This document shows positions 1-6,659 of a DNA stretch of 8,813 bases, in pieces. The notes beneath the pieces were generated by a model, which was not told where the DNA came from, did no database searches, and worked only from the letters and a program-made list of their open reading frames with translations. How positions within the stretch are numbered: the first letter of the stretch is position 1; every line of letters begins with the position of its first letter. Where the stretch lies: NCBI GenBank assembly GCA_001798265.1, contig MGRR01000019.1:1614-10426 (forward strand), written 5' to 3'. Source of the DNA: Deltaproteobacteria bacterium RIFCSPHIGHO2_12_FULL_43_9 (lineage in GTDB: Bacteria > Bdellovibrionota > O2-12-FULL-43-9). The position numbers were made by a program, and so were the translations under genes.

Positions 1-523
1 TCGAGAGGAGCCTTGTCTTTTTCGTAATAACAGATTCAACATCTTTTAAATCAATTTTCCAGTCACGTGTTATTGGAATGTATTTTAAATTTAGTCCCTT
101 TCTTTTAGCCAGCATTATCCATGGAACAAGGTTGCTGTGATGCTCCATCTGAGTAAGAACTATTTCATCCCCCGCATTTAAAAAAGCATCTCCGAAGGAT
201 GAAGCAACAAGATTGACCCCCTCCGTAGCACCACTTGTAAATACGATAGATTCTCTCTCCGGGGCATTAACAAACCGCGCAACCTTATCTCTTGTATCCT
301 CATAAGCTTTGGTTGCTTCCGCGGAAAGTGTGTGAATGCCACGATGGATGTTCGCATATGATCTCGTATAAAAATCATCCATCGCCTGAAGAACCTGATT
401 CGGTTTTTGCGAAGATGCGGCACTGTCCAGATAGATAAGTGGCTTTCCGTTTACCTGACGCTTAAGTATAGGGAAATCTTTTCTTGAGCTTTCAAAGTTT
501 AATCCGATTTTAGACCTCGACAT
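1..523 (-). CDS. sufS: SufS-type cysteine desulfurase, N-terminal part (3' end outside window)
   Basis: This is a PLP-dependent cysteine desulfurase that takes sulphur from L-cysteine as an enzyme-bound persulphide for Fe-S cluster assembly in the cytoplasm. I translated the minus strand by hand from the ATG at 521-523 and obtained 174 open residues before the window edge. Class-typical segments are YLDSAASSQKP (about residues 31-41), YANIHRGIHTLSAEAT (about 56-71), FTSGATEGVNLV (cofactor phosphate region, about 95-106) and MEHHSNLVPW (about 125-134, with the histidine that stacks on PLP). The PLP lysine and catalytic cysteine would lie beyond base 1. The start is supported by AGGTGA eight bases upstream. 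It overlaps the end of the Rieske gene by 14 bases, which suggests translational coupling. The SUF context favours SufS over IscS, and the SxxxxANxHRGxHxLS pattern is group II (SufS/CsdA) style. A SufU or SufE partner may follow outside the window. Confidence 0.95.
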   Translation of the reverse strand, partial: MSRSKIGLNFESSRKDFPILKRQVNGKPLIYLDSAASSQKPNQVLQAMDDFYTRSYANIHRGIHTLSAEATKAYEDTRDKVARFVNAPERESIVFTSGATEGVNLVASSFGDAFLNAGDEIVLTQMEHHSNLVPWIMLAKRKGLNLKYIPITRDWKIDLKDVESVITKKTRLLS

Positions 524-812
524 AAATATCGTCACCTTCAATAAAGAGAGGGAAGGTTCGAAGAGGAACCACAGCAGGCATTTTAATCACGCCCCCGTCA
601 GTCACCCGAAATTGAGCACCGTGACGCGGGCATTCTATAATGTCCCCGATCAGCTCCCCCTGATCCAAGGCCCCACCATCATGAGTGCATATATCTTCAA
701 TGGCATAGAAAGCTCCGCGCACATTACAGAGAGCTATCCGCTCCCCCTCTAGCTCAAAAACCTTGACCTTTCCCACAGGAATTTCTGATTTACCGGCAAC
801 TTTAAACTTCAT
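510..812 (-). CDS. Rieske-type [2Fe-2S] ferredoxin of the SUF operon
   Basis: This is a small soluble Rieske protein of 100 residues, with no signal peptide or membrane anchor, so it is cytoplasmic. Two cluster-binding motifs are intact: Cys42-Thr-His44 and, 16 residues later, Cys61-Pro-Arg-His64 followed by Gly-Ala-Gln-Phe. This is the ferredoxin-subunit layout of NirD and dioxygenase-type ferredoxins. The protein is too short to carry an attached oxygenase domain. Its ATG lies 5 bases after the sufD stop, and its 3' end overlaps sufS by 14 bases, so it is an integral operon member. Inference: it may supply electrons for sulphur or cluster chemistry, act as a cluster carrier where SufA is absent, or be a client. 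The sequence does not decide between these. The Rieske identity is secure; the physiological role is not. Confidence 0.93.
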   Translation of the reverse strand: MKFKVAGKSEIPVGKVKVFELEGERIALCNVRGAFYAIEDICTHDGGALDQGELIGDIIECPRHGAQFRVTDGGVIKMPAVVPLRTFPLFIEGDDIYVEV

Positions 813-817
813 ATCAA

Positions 818-2005
818 CTACCCGATCTTAGACTGAAGATCCGTCATAAGTGCCTCGGTAACAGGGGGACTGCCGAATCGCTGACACACCTCCGCGCAAA
901 ATCCTGTAATAATTAATTTTTCCGCCTCGCGACGGTCCAAGCCCCTGCTCATTAAATAAAATAATTGGTTTTCATCTACAGATCCGACTGTTGCGCCGTG
1001 GGTGCATCTGACATCATCTGCAATGATCTCAAGTTTGGGTTGTGAATCAACCCTGGCCTTGCTACTTAGCAGAAGGTTCTTATTGCTCTGATAGGCATTC
1101 GATTTCTGCCCACCCTTTTCTATCCTGATTAATCCCTTAAAAATAGAAGAGGCCTTCTCATCTAAGATTATTTTATAAAGAAGATCACTTACAGTCTCAG
1201 GGGCCGGATGCTGCTGAAATGTCTGAATATTAAAATGCTGCTCACCATCACCAAAGACTATCCCCAGAATCTGCGATGAAGAACCTCGCCCAACATGGTT
1301 TATAAAAACATCGGACTTGGTTATTCTGCCACCTAAATAGAGCGATAATGTTGTTAACCTCGCGTCATTATGCAGCTCAACCGCCTGATCCATGAAGCAC
1401 CAGCTCGCACAGTTTAACTTTTGAACATTAAGGTAGTGAAGATTAGACCCCGGTTTTAACACAATCTCACACTGCGACACCACCAGCTGCTCTCCATCAC
1501 TCCCTGTTGTTACATCATTAATAAATGTGGCCGCACTCCCCTCTTCTAAAATAATAAGCATATGGGGGAAATGTGCCTCTCCACTTTCCTTCACAAGAGA
1601 GCTTGCGCGAATGGGTTCAGTCAAACGCACATTTTTGGGCACATATAAAAAAAGCCCGCCGGACCAGAGGGCATTATGAAGCAGACGCAACTTCCACGGT
1701 TTAAATCTGGATATCTTTCCAAGGCATGGCTCAACGAGGCGCGGATTTGTTTTGAGGGATTCAGAGAGTGAGCCTAAAATTACACCCTGCCCGCCGTTAA
1801 AGACCCACGACGTATCAGAACCATTCGGGAAAAAGCCATCCAGTTTCAATTTACTTAAATCTGTATGGCGGAATTCTTCTACCTGCGTTGAGGGAAGTGA
1901 GGAGTTAACGAAAGCATCCCATGCTTCCTTCCTTTGGGGCTGTATCCATGATGGATCACCTGAGGAGAGGATTTTAAACGAATCTAGGAACCTATTTGCA
2001 TCCAT
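818..2005 (-). CDS. sufD: Fe-S cluster assembly scaffold protein SufD
   Basis: SufD is the non-catalytic paralogue of SufB. It pairs with SufB on top of a SufC dimer in the SufBC2D scaffold. The 395-residue length is normal. The N-terminal helical region contains VEEFRHTDLSKL (about 42-53), the usual SufD/SufB entry motif. The beta-helix core begins around 105 with ALWSGGLFLYVPKNV (112-126), which parallels the matching region of SufB. The C-terminal part has DVRCTHGATVGSVDENQLFYLMSRGL (331-356). Cys334 and His336 correspond to E. coli Cys358 and His360, the latter implicated in cluster assembly at the SufB-SufD interface. The ATG lies 14 bases after the sufB stop, with AAGGGA six bases before it. 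The reading frame is intact. Confidence 0.96.
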   Translation of the reverse strand: MDANRFLDSFKILSSGDPSWIQPQRKEAWDAFVNSSLPSTQVEEFRHTDLSKLKLDGFFPNGSDTSWVFNGGQGVILGSLSESLKTNPRLVEPCLGKISRFKPWKLRLLHNALWSGGLFLYVPKNVRLTEPIRASSLVKESGEAHFPHMLIILEEGSAATFINDVTTGSDGEQLVVSQCEIVLKPGSNLHYLNVQKLNCASWCFMDQAVELHNDARLTTLSLYLGGRITKSDVFINHVGRGSSSQILGIVFGDGEQHFNIQTFQQHPAPETVSDLLYKIILDEKASSIFKGLIRIEKGGQKSNAYQSNKNLLLSSKARVDSQPKLEIIADDVRCTHGATVGSVDENQLFYLMSRGLDRREAEKLIITGFCAEVCQRFGSPPVTEALMTDLQSKIG

Positions 2006-2019
2006 CGAATATCCCTTAT

Positions 2020-3435
2020 TTACCCTATCGACCCTTCCATTTGTAATTGAATTAGACGATTGAGTTCAACGGCGTATTCAAGTGGTAGCTCTTTTGTAAA
2101 GGGTTCAATAAATCCATTTACAATCATCGTCACCGCTTCATCTTCACTAATACCCCTGGACTGCATATAGAAAATCTGTTCATCACCCACCTTGCTAACC
2201 GTTGCTTCATGCCCAATATTTACATCCTTCTCCTGCACCTCCATTGTTGGAAACGTGTCAGACTCTGAATTTTCATCCAGGAGAAGCGCATCACAACGAA
2301 CATTTGATTTTATCCCCTTCATCCCCGGGTAAACCTTTACAAGCCCTCGGTAGACAGCGTGACCACCATCCTTGCTGATAGATTTTGAGGTAATGATAGA
2401 TGTTGTATTGGGAGCGGCATGAACCATCTTCGCTCCAGCATCCTGCACCTGCTCTCTCCCGGCATAGGCAATGGACAAAACCTCACCCCTTGCCCCCTCC
2501 CCTGCCAAAACGACGCACGGATACTTCATCGTTAGTTTCGATCCGAGATTACCATCTATCCACTCAACCGTAGCATCTTTATACGCAACGGCTCTTTTGG
2601 TCACGAGGTTGTAGACATTTTTCGACCAATTTTGGATTGTAGTGTACCTGATGCGGGAATTTGGCATAGCAATCAGCTCAACAACCGCGCTGTGGAGTGA
2701 ATCCTTAGAATACGACGGGGCTGTGCATCCCTCGATATAGTGAACAAAACTCCCCTCATCGGCGATAATCAAAGTCCTTTCGAACTGCCCCATGCTCTCC
2801 GCGTTAATTCTAAAATATGCCTGCAGCGGGATATCAACCCTCACCCCTTTTGGTACATAAATGAAACTTCCACCGGACCAGACAGCGGAATTAAGGGCGG
2901 CAAATTTATTATCGGCAGCGGGGATTATTGTCGCGAAATATCTTTTAACAATATCGGAGTATTCCCTGAGCCCTGTATCCATGTCAGTAAAAATGACCCC
3001 CTGTTTATCCAGATCCTCCAGTATTGAATGGTAGACGACCTCAGATTCATATTGAGCGGTAACCCCTCCTAAAAACCTTCTCTCAGCCTCTGGAATCCCA
3101 AGCTTTTCAAACGTATCCTTGATCTCGACAGGAACATCCTCCCAACTGGTGCCTTGTCGCTCAACAGGCTTAATGTAATAGAAGATATCATCGAATTGTA
3201 TGCTATTGAGTAAGTCGGGCTGCCCCCATACCGGCATAGGCTTTTTATAAAAGGTATCGAGCGCCTTCAGCCTAAACTCTCTCATCCACTCTGGTTCATT
3301 TTTATAGCGTGAGATCTCAGATACGATCTCACTGCTTAATCCTGGACGGGACTTAAAAAAATTCTTCTCCTCTTTCCGAAATCCATATTTTTCATCGTAT
3401 CCTTGATTTATCAGGAGTTCTGGCTTCGCTGTCAT
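2020..3435 (-). CDS. sufB: Fe-S cluster assembly scaffold protein SufB
   Basis: SufB is the core scaffold subunit on which the nascent cluster is built from SufS-derived sulphur and iron. The 471-residue length is typical. Recognisable segments are EPEWMREFRLKAL (47-59), KPMPVWG (65-71), SAVWSGGSFIYVPKGVRV (183-200), EGCTAP (235-240), GGHAVYRGLV (357-366), SNVRCDALLLD (377-387) and NIGHEATVSKVGDEQIFYMQSRG (406-428). Cys381 and Glu410 are 29 residues apart, the same spacing as the functional Cys405 and Glu434 of E. coli SufB, so the proposed persulphide path and cluster ligand are conserved. There is no intein, although sufB is a common intein site. The start ATG has GAGGT eight bases upstream and follows the sufC stop by 19 bases. 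Confidence 0.97.
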   Translation of the reverse strand: MTAKPELLINQGYDEKYGFRKEEKNFFKSRPGLSSEIVSEISRYKNEPEWMREFRLKALDTFYKKPMPVWGQPDLLNSIQFDDIFYYIKPVERQGTSWEDVPVEIKDTFEKLGIPEAERRFLGGVTAQYESEVVYHSILEDLDKQGVIFTDMDTGLREYSDIVKRYFATIIPAADNKFAALNSAVWSGGSFIYVPKGVRVDIPLQAYFRINAESMGQFERTLIIADEGSFVHYIEGCTAPSYSKDSLHSAVVELIAMPNSRIRYTTIQNWSKNVYNLVTKRAVAYKDATVEWIDGNLGSKLTMKYPCVVLAGEGARGEVLSIAYAGREQVQDAGAKMVHAAPNTTSIITSKSISKDGGHAVYRGLVKVYPGMKGIKSNVRCDALLLDENSESDTFPTMEVQEKDVNIGHEATVSKVGDEQIFYMQSRGISEDEAVTMIVNGFIEPFTKELPLEYAVELNRLIQLQMEGSIG

Positions 3436-3454
3436 ATTTTTGACCTCTTCCTTT

Positions 3455-4207
3455 TTAAGTAGCTATGGCTGAAGAAATTGAATCGTATCCTTTGCTTTCG
3501 AGCTCCCTGGCAAGATTTTCATCGCCCGACCGGACAATATTTCCATCAATCATGACATGCACATAGTCGGGACGAACATAGTCAAGCATTCTCTGATAGT
3601 GGGTAATTAAGAGGATTCCAGATTTTTCACTTCTTTGCGTATTGATTCCATGGGCTACAATTTTTAGCGCATCTATATCGAGGCCGGAATCCGTTTCATC
3701 AAGAACCGCGAACTGAGGCTCAAGCATCATCATCTGAAGAATCTCCAATCGCTTCTTTTCGCCACCGGAGAATCCATCATTTACATAGCGTGAAGCAAAC
3801 GAGGGCTCCATTCCCAGCAGCTTCATCTTCTCGTTAACCTTCAGTCTCAGATCCCTTACAGAAATCTCCTCCGGAAACACTGCTTTCACTGCGGTTCTCA
3901 GAAAATTCATCACACTGACACCAGGAATAGCCACTGGATACTGAAAGGCTAAAAACATCCGCCCCCTGGCCCTATCCTCCGGACTTAAGCCTGTGACATC
4001 TTTGCCTCTCAGGAATATCCGTCCAGAGGTAATTTTATAATTTGGGTGTCCAAGAAGCGCGCACGATAGAGAGGTTTTTCCGGATCCATTTCTCCCCATA
4101 AGAGCATGAACCTCACCCTCGTAGACTGTAAGGGACAATCCCTTTACAACCTCTTTCCCTTCAACGGAAATATGCAGATCCTCAATGCGAAAAAGCTCTC
4201 TTTTCAT
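3455..4207 (-). CDS. sufC: SufC ATPase of the SUF scaffold complex
   Basis: SufC is a soluble ABC-type ATPase. ATP-driven dimerisation reshapes the SufB-SufD interface during cluster assembly. The 250-residue protein has every expected motif in order: Walker A GRNGSGKTS (38-46), Q-loop AFQYP (87-91), an ABC signature FSGGEKKR (146-153) with the SufC-type Lys-Lys-Arg ending, Walker B FAVLDETDSGLD (166-177) and the switch histidine in ITHY (His203). FSGGEKKR and LDETDSGLD separate SufC from transporter ATPases. No membrane partner is encoded nearby. The ATG overlaps the 3' end of the rrf2 gene by 26 bases. The only close purine tract (AAAGGGG) directly abuts the start codon and an AGGAG lies 12 bases further up, so initiation probably relies on coupling to upstream translation. 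Confidence 0.97.
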   Translation of the reverse strand: MKRELFRIEDLHISVEGKEVVKGLSLTVYEGEVHALMGRNGSGKTSLSCALLGHPNYKITSGRIFLRGKDVTGLSPEDRARGRMFLAFQYPVAIPGVSVMNFLRTAVKAVFPEEISVRDLRLKVNEKMKLLGMEPSFASRYVNDGFSGGEKKRLEILQMMMLEPQFAVLDETDSGLDIDALKIVAHGINTQRSEKSGILLITHYQRMLDYVRPDYVHVMIDGNIVRSGDENLARELESKGYDSISSAIAT

Positions 4208-4658
4208 CCCCTTTAGAAACTCCTGGTATTAAATCCCTTTTGTGCCTCTCCAAAACCTCAGCCAAAGTAATGTTCTTCATTGTTTCATTCACCCTGTCAG
4301 ATATCGCTTTCCACACAGTCCTGACGCCACAAACATCATCAGCGTGAACACATTCCGTTGTTAACCCTTTGTGACCGATACAAAACTCATCATCATAGAT
4401 TGGCTGACTGACGGCAAAGCTTATATCTGCAACCGTTATTTGACTGGCTGGTTTTACGAGACGATACCCCCCCGTAACCCCACGAACAGATTCAACAAGA
4501 CCACCACGCCTAAGCATGGTCATTATCTTGGATACATACTCATTTGAGAGGGCTTCATTCTGAGCAATCTCAGAAACGGTAACCAGTGATTTCTCCTCTT
4601 CTTTCGCAAGCTGCAAAAGACATCGAAGCCCATACTCCTCCAATGCGGTAATTTTCAT
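4182..4658 (-). CDS. Rrf2-family (IscR-like) transcriptional regulator of the SUF operon
   Basis: This is a 158-residue winged-helix regulator of the Rrf2 family. The N-terminus MKITALEEYGLRCLLQLA is diagnostic. The helix-turn-helix lies at about 27-51 (VSEIAQNEALSNEYVSKIM), and the wing is RGVTGGYRL (59-67). A cysteine-rich loop follows with Cys93, Cys103 and Cys110, plus His96 and His105, where IscR and NsrR bind an Fe-S cluster. The spacing here (C-x9-C-x6-C) differs from IscR (C-x5-C-x5-C), so the ligand set may differ. As first gene of the SUF operon it probably represses or tunes its own operon in response to cluster supply. The start is supported by GAGGG seven bases upstream of the ATG. 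A consensus sigma-70 promoter lies just beyond. The 3' end overlaps sufC by 26 bases. Family is certain; sensing role is inferred from position and cysteines. Confidence 0.94.
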   Translation of the reverse strand: MKITALEEYGLRCLLQLAKEEEKSLVTVSEIAQNEALSNEYVSKIMTMLRRGGLVESVRGVTGGYRLVKPASQITVADISFAVSQPIYDDEFCIGHKGLTTECVHADDVCGVRTVWKAISDRVNETMKNITLAEVLERHKRDLIPGVSKGDEKRAFSH

Positions 4659-4665
4659 AGATTTT

Positions 4666-4670
4666 CCCTC
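4666..4670 (-). promoter_or_regulatory. Shine-Dalgarno of the rrf2 gene
   Basis: GAGGG on the minus strand sits seven bases before the ATG at 4656-4658. It supports that start, which also gives the canonical Rrf2 N-terminus. The leader from the predicted transcription start (about 4677) is only about 20 bases. Confidence 0.7.
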
Positions 4671-4683
4671 AAGTTAACGCCCA

Positions 4684-4712
4684 TTTATAAAAAAGTGGTA
4701 CAAAATTGTCAA
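4684..4712 (-). promoter_or_regulatory. Sigma-70-type promoter of the rrf2-suf operon
   Basis: Read on the minus strand, TTGACA (4707-4712) is followed after exactly 17 bases by TATAAA (4684-4689). This is a full -35 match and a 5/6 -10 match, and the only strong promoter seen for the operon. Transcription would begin near 4677. The -35 lies inside ATACTTGAC (4707-4715 region), which resembles one half of the type-1 IscR/Rrf2 operator. The other half (GTACCACTT) matches poorly. Autoregulation by the adjacent Rrf2 protein is therefore plausible but not shown. Confidence 0.75.
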
Positions 4713-4729
4713 GTATTCTAGATAGGATA

Positions 4730-6262
4730 TTATTTTGAGTCCATGGAATCAAGAGCAGATATGGCAAGATAGAGTGGGAGATCTTCTTCAAACCCCTCCT
4801 TTCTTCCCTTGTCCAACAATTCGCTATGAAGATCTTTACTGTTGATGAATGAATCCCATTGGCTTGTTGCCGGGATTAATTCAACCAAATTTGGACACCT
4901 CTGAAATCCACCCGGGGCAGATCTTAAATCCTGATTTAATTCCCTGTTGGCAAAGTGCTGATAATCAACCATCCTGTAGGGCATCCCGTCTTGCTGAGCC
5001 TCCCATTCATCCATCGTAGTTTTTGAAATCATCTCTTCATCAAGGAGTACGTCGGGTTCAAGTGGATCCCGGTGCCAGCAACGCTCTGTAACCGGATGAT
5101 AAACTACTATTGTAGATAAGCTCATCACCCCTTTCGATTTATACCCTAATGTATTTAGCCGCCCCATCAAAAAACCAATCCCTTTTCCAAAGGTCTTCTG
5201 CCCTATTACCAATGCCCTTTTGTTGGTTTGAAGCGCGGCAACCAAAATCTCACCTGCGCTCGCGGTACTGTGATCTGTTAAAACAACCATCTCCCCTTTA
5301 AACTGGCTCGATAAAAGCGGCCAGTCATCTACAACCCGACAGCGAACCTCAGTCCACACGCCAGTGTCATTGCGGTGGCGGGATAAAAATAACGGAGCGC
5401 CTGCCGGTAAAAAGAGTGACGCAACCTTAATAGTTACATCCTCTAAACCACCATGATTGCCACGAAGATCTAAAATGATTTTATCCCTGCCAGAGTTTTC
5501 AATCTTTTTAATCTCTTCTGCCAGATATTCTGGTAAGCGCGGAGGATTCAAAGATTTAAGCCTTATATAACCAATTGAATCGGTTAGTTCTTTTGCATCG
5601 ATCTCTTCTTCGGGTTCGGAAACATACGGGAGGGAGGCAAGCTCGTTTTCAAGAATGAAATTTCCGAAAGGATCGGCGAAATAAAGGGCCAGTTTGCTAA
5701 TATGTCCAAAAAACTCTGTCCTCATCTTTAGTTCTTCAAGATCTGAAAGACGGACTTGTGAAAAAAGCAGACAAATCTTTATCCTGGAATCCCTGTCCGC
5801 ACCATCGCTGTAGAATCTTGAGCATCTCTTTAACGCCAGATACGGTGTGAAATCCGCGAAATAATTTTTGTCATCCAGCTTTTGCGCGCTAAAAAGGGTA
5901 TCTATCAGTTTGTTCTGCCTGATTCCGAAAGGGATATCGCGCCAGAATAAATTTTTCGCGTATTTATTTTCATCCTGTGGCGGGGTGGAGATTTTATCAA
6001 AAACCAGTTTATGGACTTCCTGAATAAAATTATCTCCTGGCGAAGAAAAGACAGAATATGTCGCGATATATTTTAAGGTCTTCTCGTAACTCTCCCCATC
6101 AAAATACTCCATCCCTCCTTGTGAAGAGGTATTTTTGATGGCCTCATCCAGGCTGTTGTAGCCTGGAAAGGAGCTTGTTTTTTTACTGGAACACCCCGTG
6201 AAAATTAAGAAAGAAAGGAGATAGAGACAAACTATCCTACTAATTTTAATGAACAAAACCAC
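4730..6262 (-). CDS. S41-family serine protease lipoprotein (C-terminal-processing/tricorn-like)
   Basis: This is a 510-residue exported peptidase. Lys6 and Arg9 precede a hydrophobic stretch (10-22) ending in FTGC, so Cys24 is the likely lipidated residue. Ser25-Ser26 after it fits outer-membrane sorting in a proteobacterium. Residues 30-220 are unrecognised. The S41 catalytic domain spans about 225-400, with DLRGNHGG (265-272), STASAGEI around nucleophile Ser335, and GQKTFGKG with Lys360. The Ser-Lys spacing of 25 matches Prc/CtpA. No PDZ domain is apparent, so it is not a standard CtpA. It is closer to the PDZ-less S41 proteins. About 110 residues follow the catalytic domain. The start is uncertain: GTG at 6260-6262 gives the longest form, but AGGGG (6265-6269) is better spaced for TTG at 6254-6256. 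Both keep the lipoprotein signal. Substrate unknown. Confidence 0.88.
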   Translation of the reverse strand: MVLFIKISRIVCLYLLSFLIFTGCSSKKTSSFPGYNSLDEAIKNTSSQGGMEYFDGESYEKTLKYIATYSVFSSPGDNFIQEVHKLVFDKISTPPQDENKYAKNLFWRDIPFGIRQNKLIDTLFSAQKLDDKNYFADFTPYLALKRCSRFYSDGADRDSRIKICLLFSQVRLSDLEELKMRTEFFGHISKLALYFADPFGNFILENELASLPYVSEPEEEIDAKELTDSIGYIRLKSLNPPRLPEYLAEEIKKIENSGRDKIILDLRGNHGGLEDVTIKVASLFLPAGAPLFLSRHRNDTGVWTEVRCRVVDDWPLLSSQFKGEMVVLTDHSTASAGEILVAALQTNKRALVIGQKTFGKGIGFLMGRLNTLGYKSKGVMSLSTIVVYHPVTERCWHRDPLEPDVLLDEEMISKTTMDEWEAQQDGMPYRMVDYQHFANRELNQDLRSAPGGFQRCPNLVELIPATSQWDSFINSKDLHSELLDKGRKEGFEEDLPLYLAISALDSMDSK

Positions 6263-6281
6263 ACCCCTATCCGTTAATACA

Positions 6282-6393
6282 CGTCATTGCGAGGAGCGCC
6301 TGTCATTCCCGTACCCCGTTTTCACGGAGTACAGGCTCCAGCGGGAATCTAGATCCCGGCTTTCGCCGGGATGACACTCCACTCCGGGATGAC
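6282..6393. repeat. REP-like palindromic repeat cluster
   Basis: The spacer is filled with short GTCAT-ended repeats of a widespread bacterial intergenic type. These are CGTCATTGCGAGGAGCG (6282-6298), GTCATTCCCG (6302-6311) opposed by CGGGAAT (6342-6348), and two copies of CCGGGATGAC (6366-6375 and 6384-6393). Hairpins are nested inside. GTAC-C-CCGT pairs with ACGG-A-GTAC (6311-6332, one mismatch), and ATCCCGGC pairs perfectly with GCCGGGAT around TTTC (6353-6372). G+C is clearly higher than in the flanking sequence. The block lies between the predicted promoter and start codon of the S41 gene, so it should be transcribed into that leader. No transposase of the REP-associated kind is in the window. 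Confidence 0.8.
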
Positions 6394-6400
6394 GGGTGGC

Positions 6401-6429
6401 CTTATACCATTAAAATATTCATTATTCAA
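6401..6429 (-). promoter_or_regulatory. Putative extended -10 promoter of the S41 lipoprotein gene
   Basis: On the minus strand, TTGAAT (6424-6429) is separated by 17 bases from TATAAG (6401-6406), with TGG directly before the -10 (extended -10 form). Transcription would start near 6394 and leave a leader of about 130 bases that runs through the REP-like hairpins before the S41 start. It lies just after the stop of the histone-like gene, so the S41 gene may be transcribed both from here and by read-through. Confidence 0.5.
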
Positions 6430-6447
6430 ATAGAATCTTGAAATAAT
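6421..6447. repeat. Weak AT-rich inverted repeat at the end of the histone-like gene
   Basis: ATTATTCAA (6421-6429) pairs with TTGAAATAAT (6438-6447) with one bulged base and an 8-base loop. The stem is almost entirely A/T and no T-run follows on the minus strand, so it is a poor intrinsic terminator. It also overlaps the proposed -35 of the S41 promoter, where an inverted repeat could act as a protein-binding site. Confidence 0.3.
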
Positions 6448-6623
6448 TAAAAATCTGTTGCCTTAACGGTCTTCCTCCCGTTTGCCTTACAGCGATCAAT
6501 GGCCTTCTTAATCATACCTTCAACCTGCTTGCTCATCGCATCCACGGCGTCAGAGGCTGTATTACACCCCTGCTTCTTAATTACCTCCTTGACCTTTGAC
6601 TGAACTATTAAAATATCGGACAT
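6447..6623 (-). CDS. Bacterial histone-fold protein (Bdellovibrio Bd0055-like)
   Basis: This is a 58-residue basic protein with a single histone fold. Predicted layout: helix 1 about 7-17 (VQSKVKEVIKK), loop 18-24, long helix 2 about 25-48 (DAVDAMSKQVEGMIKKAIDRCKAN), then loop 2 with GRKTVKATDF (49-58). Arg50-Lys51-Thr52 matches the GRKT(I/V)KAxD loop of archaeal histones, whose Arg/Thr pair is structural. The protein ends where helix 3 would begin, so helix 3 is almost absent, as I recall for short bacterial histones. There are about twelve Lys/Arg against seven Asp/Glu, consistent with DNA binding. A GTG at 6674 would add 17 residues, but ATG 6621-6623 is preferred: AAGGAGGT lies seven bases before it and the predicted transcription start (about 6653) is downstream of the GTG. 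A role as nucleoid protein or local regulator is inferred; partners are unknown. Confidence 0.82.
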   Translation of the reverse strand: MSDILIVQSKVKEVIKKQGCNTASDAVDAMSKQVEGMIKKAIDRCKANGRKTVKATDF

Positions 6624-6630
6624 AAAATTC

Positions 6631-6639
6631 ACCTCCTTA
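6631..6639 (-). promoter_or_regulatory. Strong Shine-Dalgarno deciding the histone start
   Basis: TAAGGAGGT on the minus strand, followed by GA, is close to a full anti-SD complement and sits seven bases before the ATG at 6621-6623. It is the strongest ribosome-binding site in the window. It fixes the start and suggests high expression, as expected for an architectural protein. Confidence 0.9.
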
Positions 6640-6659
6640 GAAAAGTTGGGCAAGGAAAA

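Noticed and set aside
178..423. 81-residue minus-strand open frame within sufS
   Set aside because: It lies in another frame of the same strand as the clear SufS translation and is arginine-rich out-of-frame noise.
1752..2063. 103-residue plus-strand open frame opposite sufD/sufB
   Set aside because: It lies antisense to two conserved Suf proteins, with no ribosome site or recognisable sequence.
2740..3027. 95-residue plus-strand open frame inside sufB
   Set aside because: It is antisense to the conserved core of SufB.
2020..3435. Intein in SufB
   Set aside because: The protein has normal length and conserved blocks run on without interruption.
6282..6393. CRISPR array
   Set aside because: The repeats are palindromic, unequal in length and not separated by regular spacers, and no cas gene is present.
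6400..6450. A frameshift hiding a missing third helix of the histone
   Set aside because: The frames past the stop at 6447 give no basic helical continuation, only AT-rich sequence with a promoter-like pattern.
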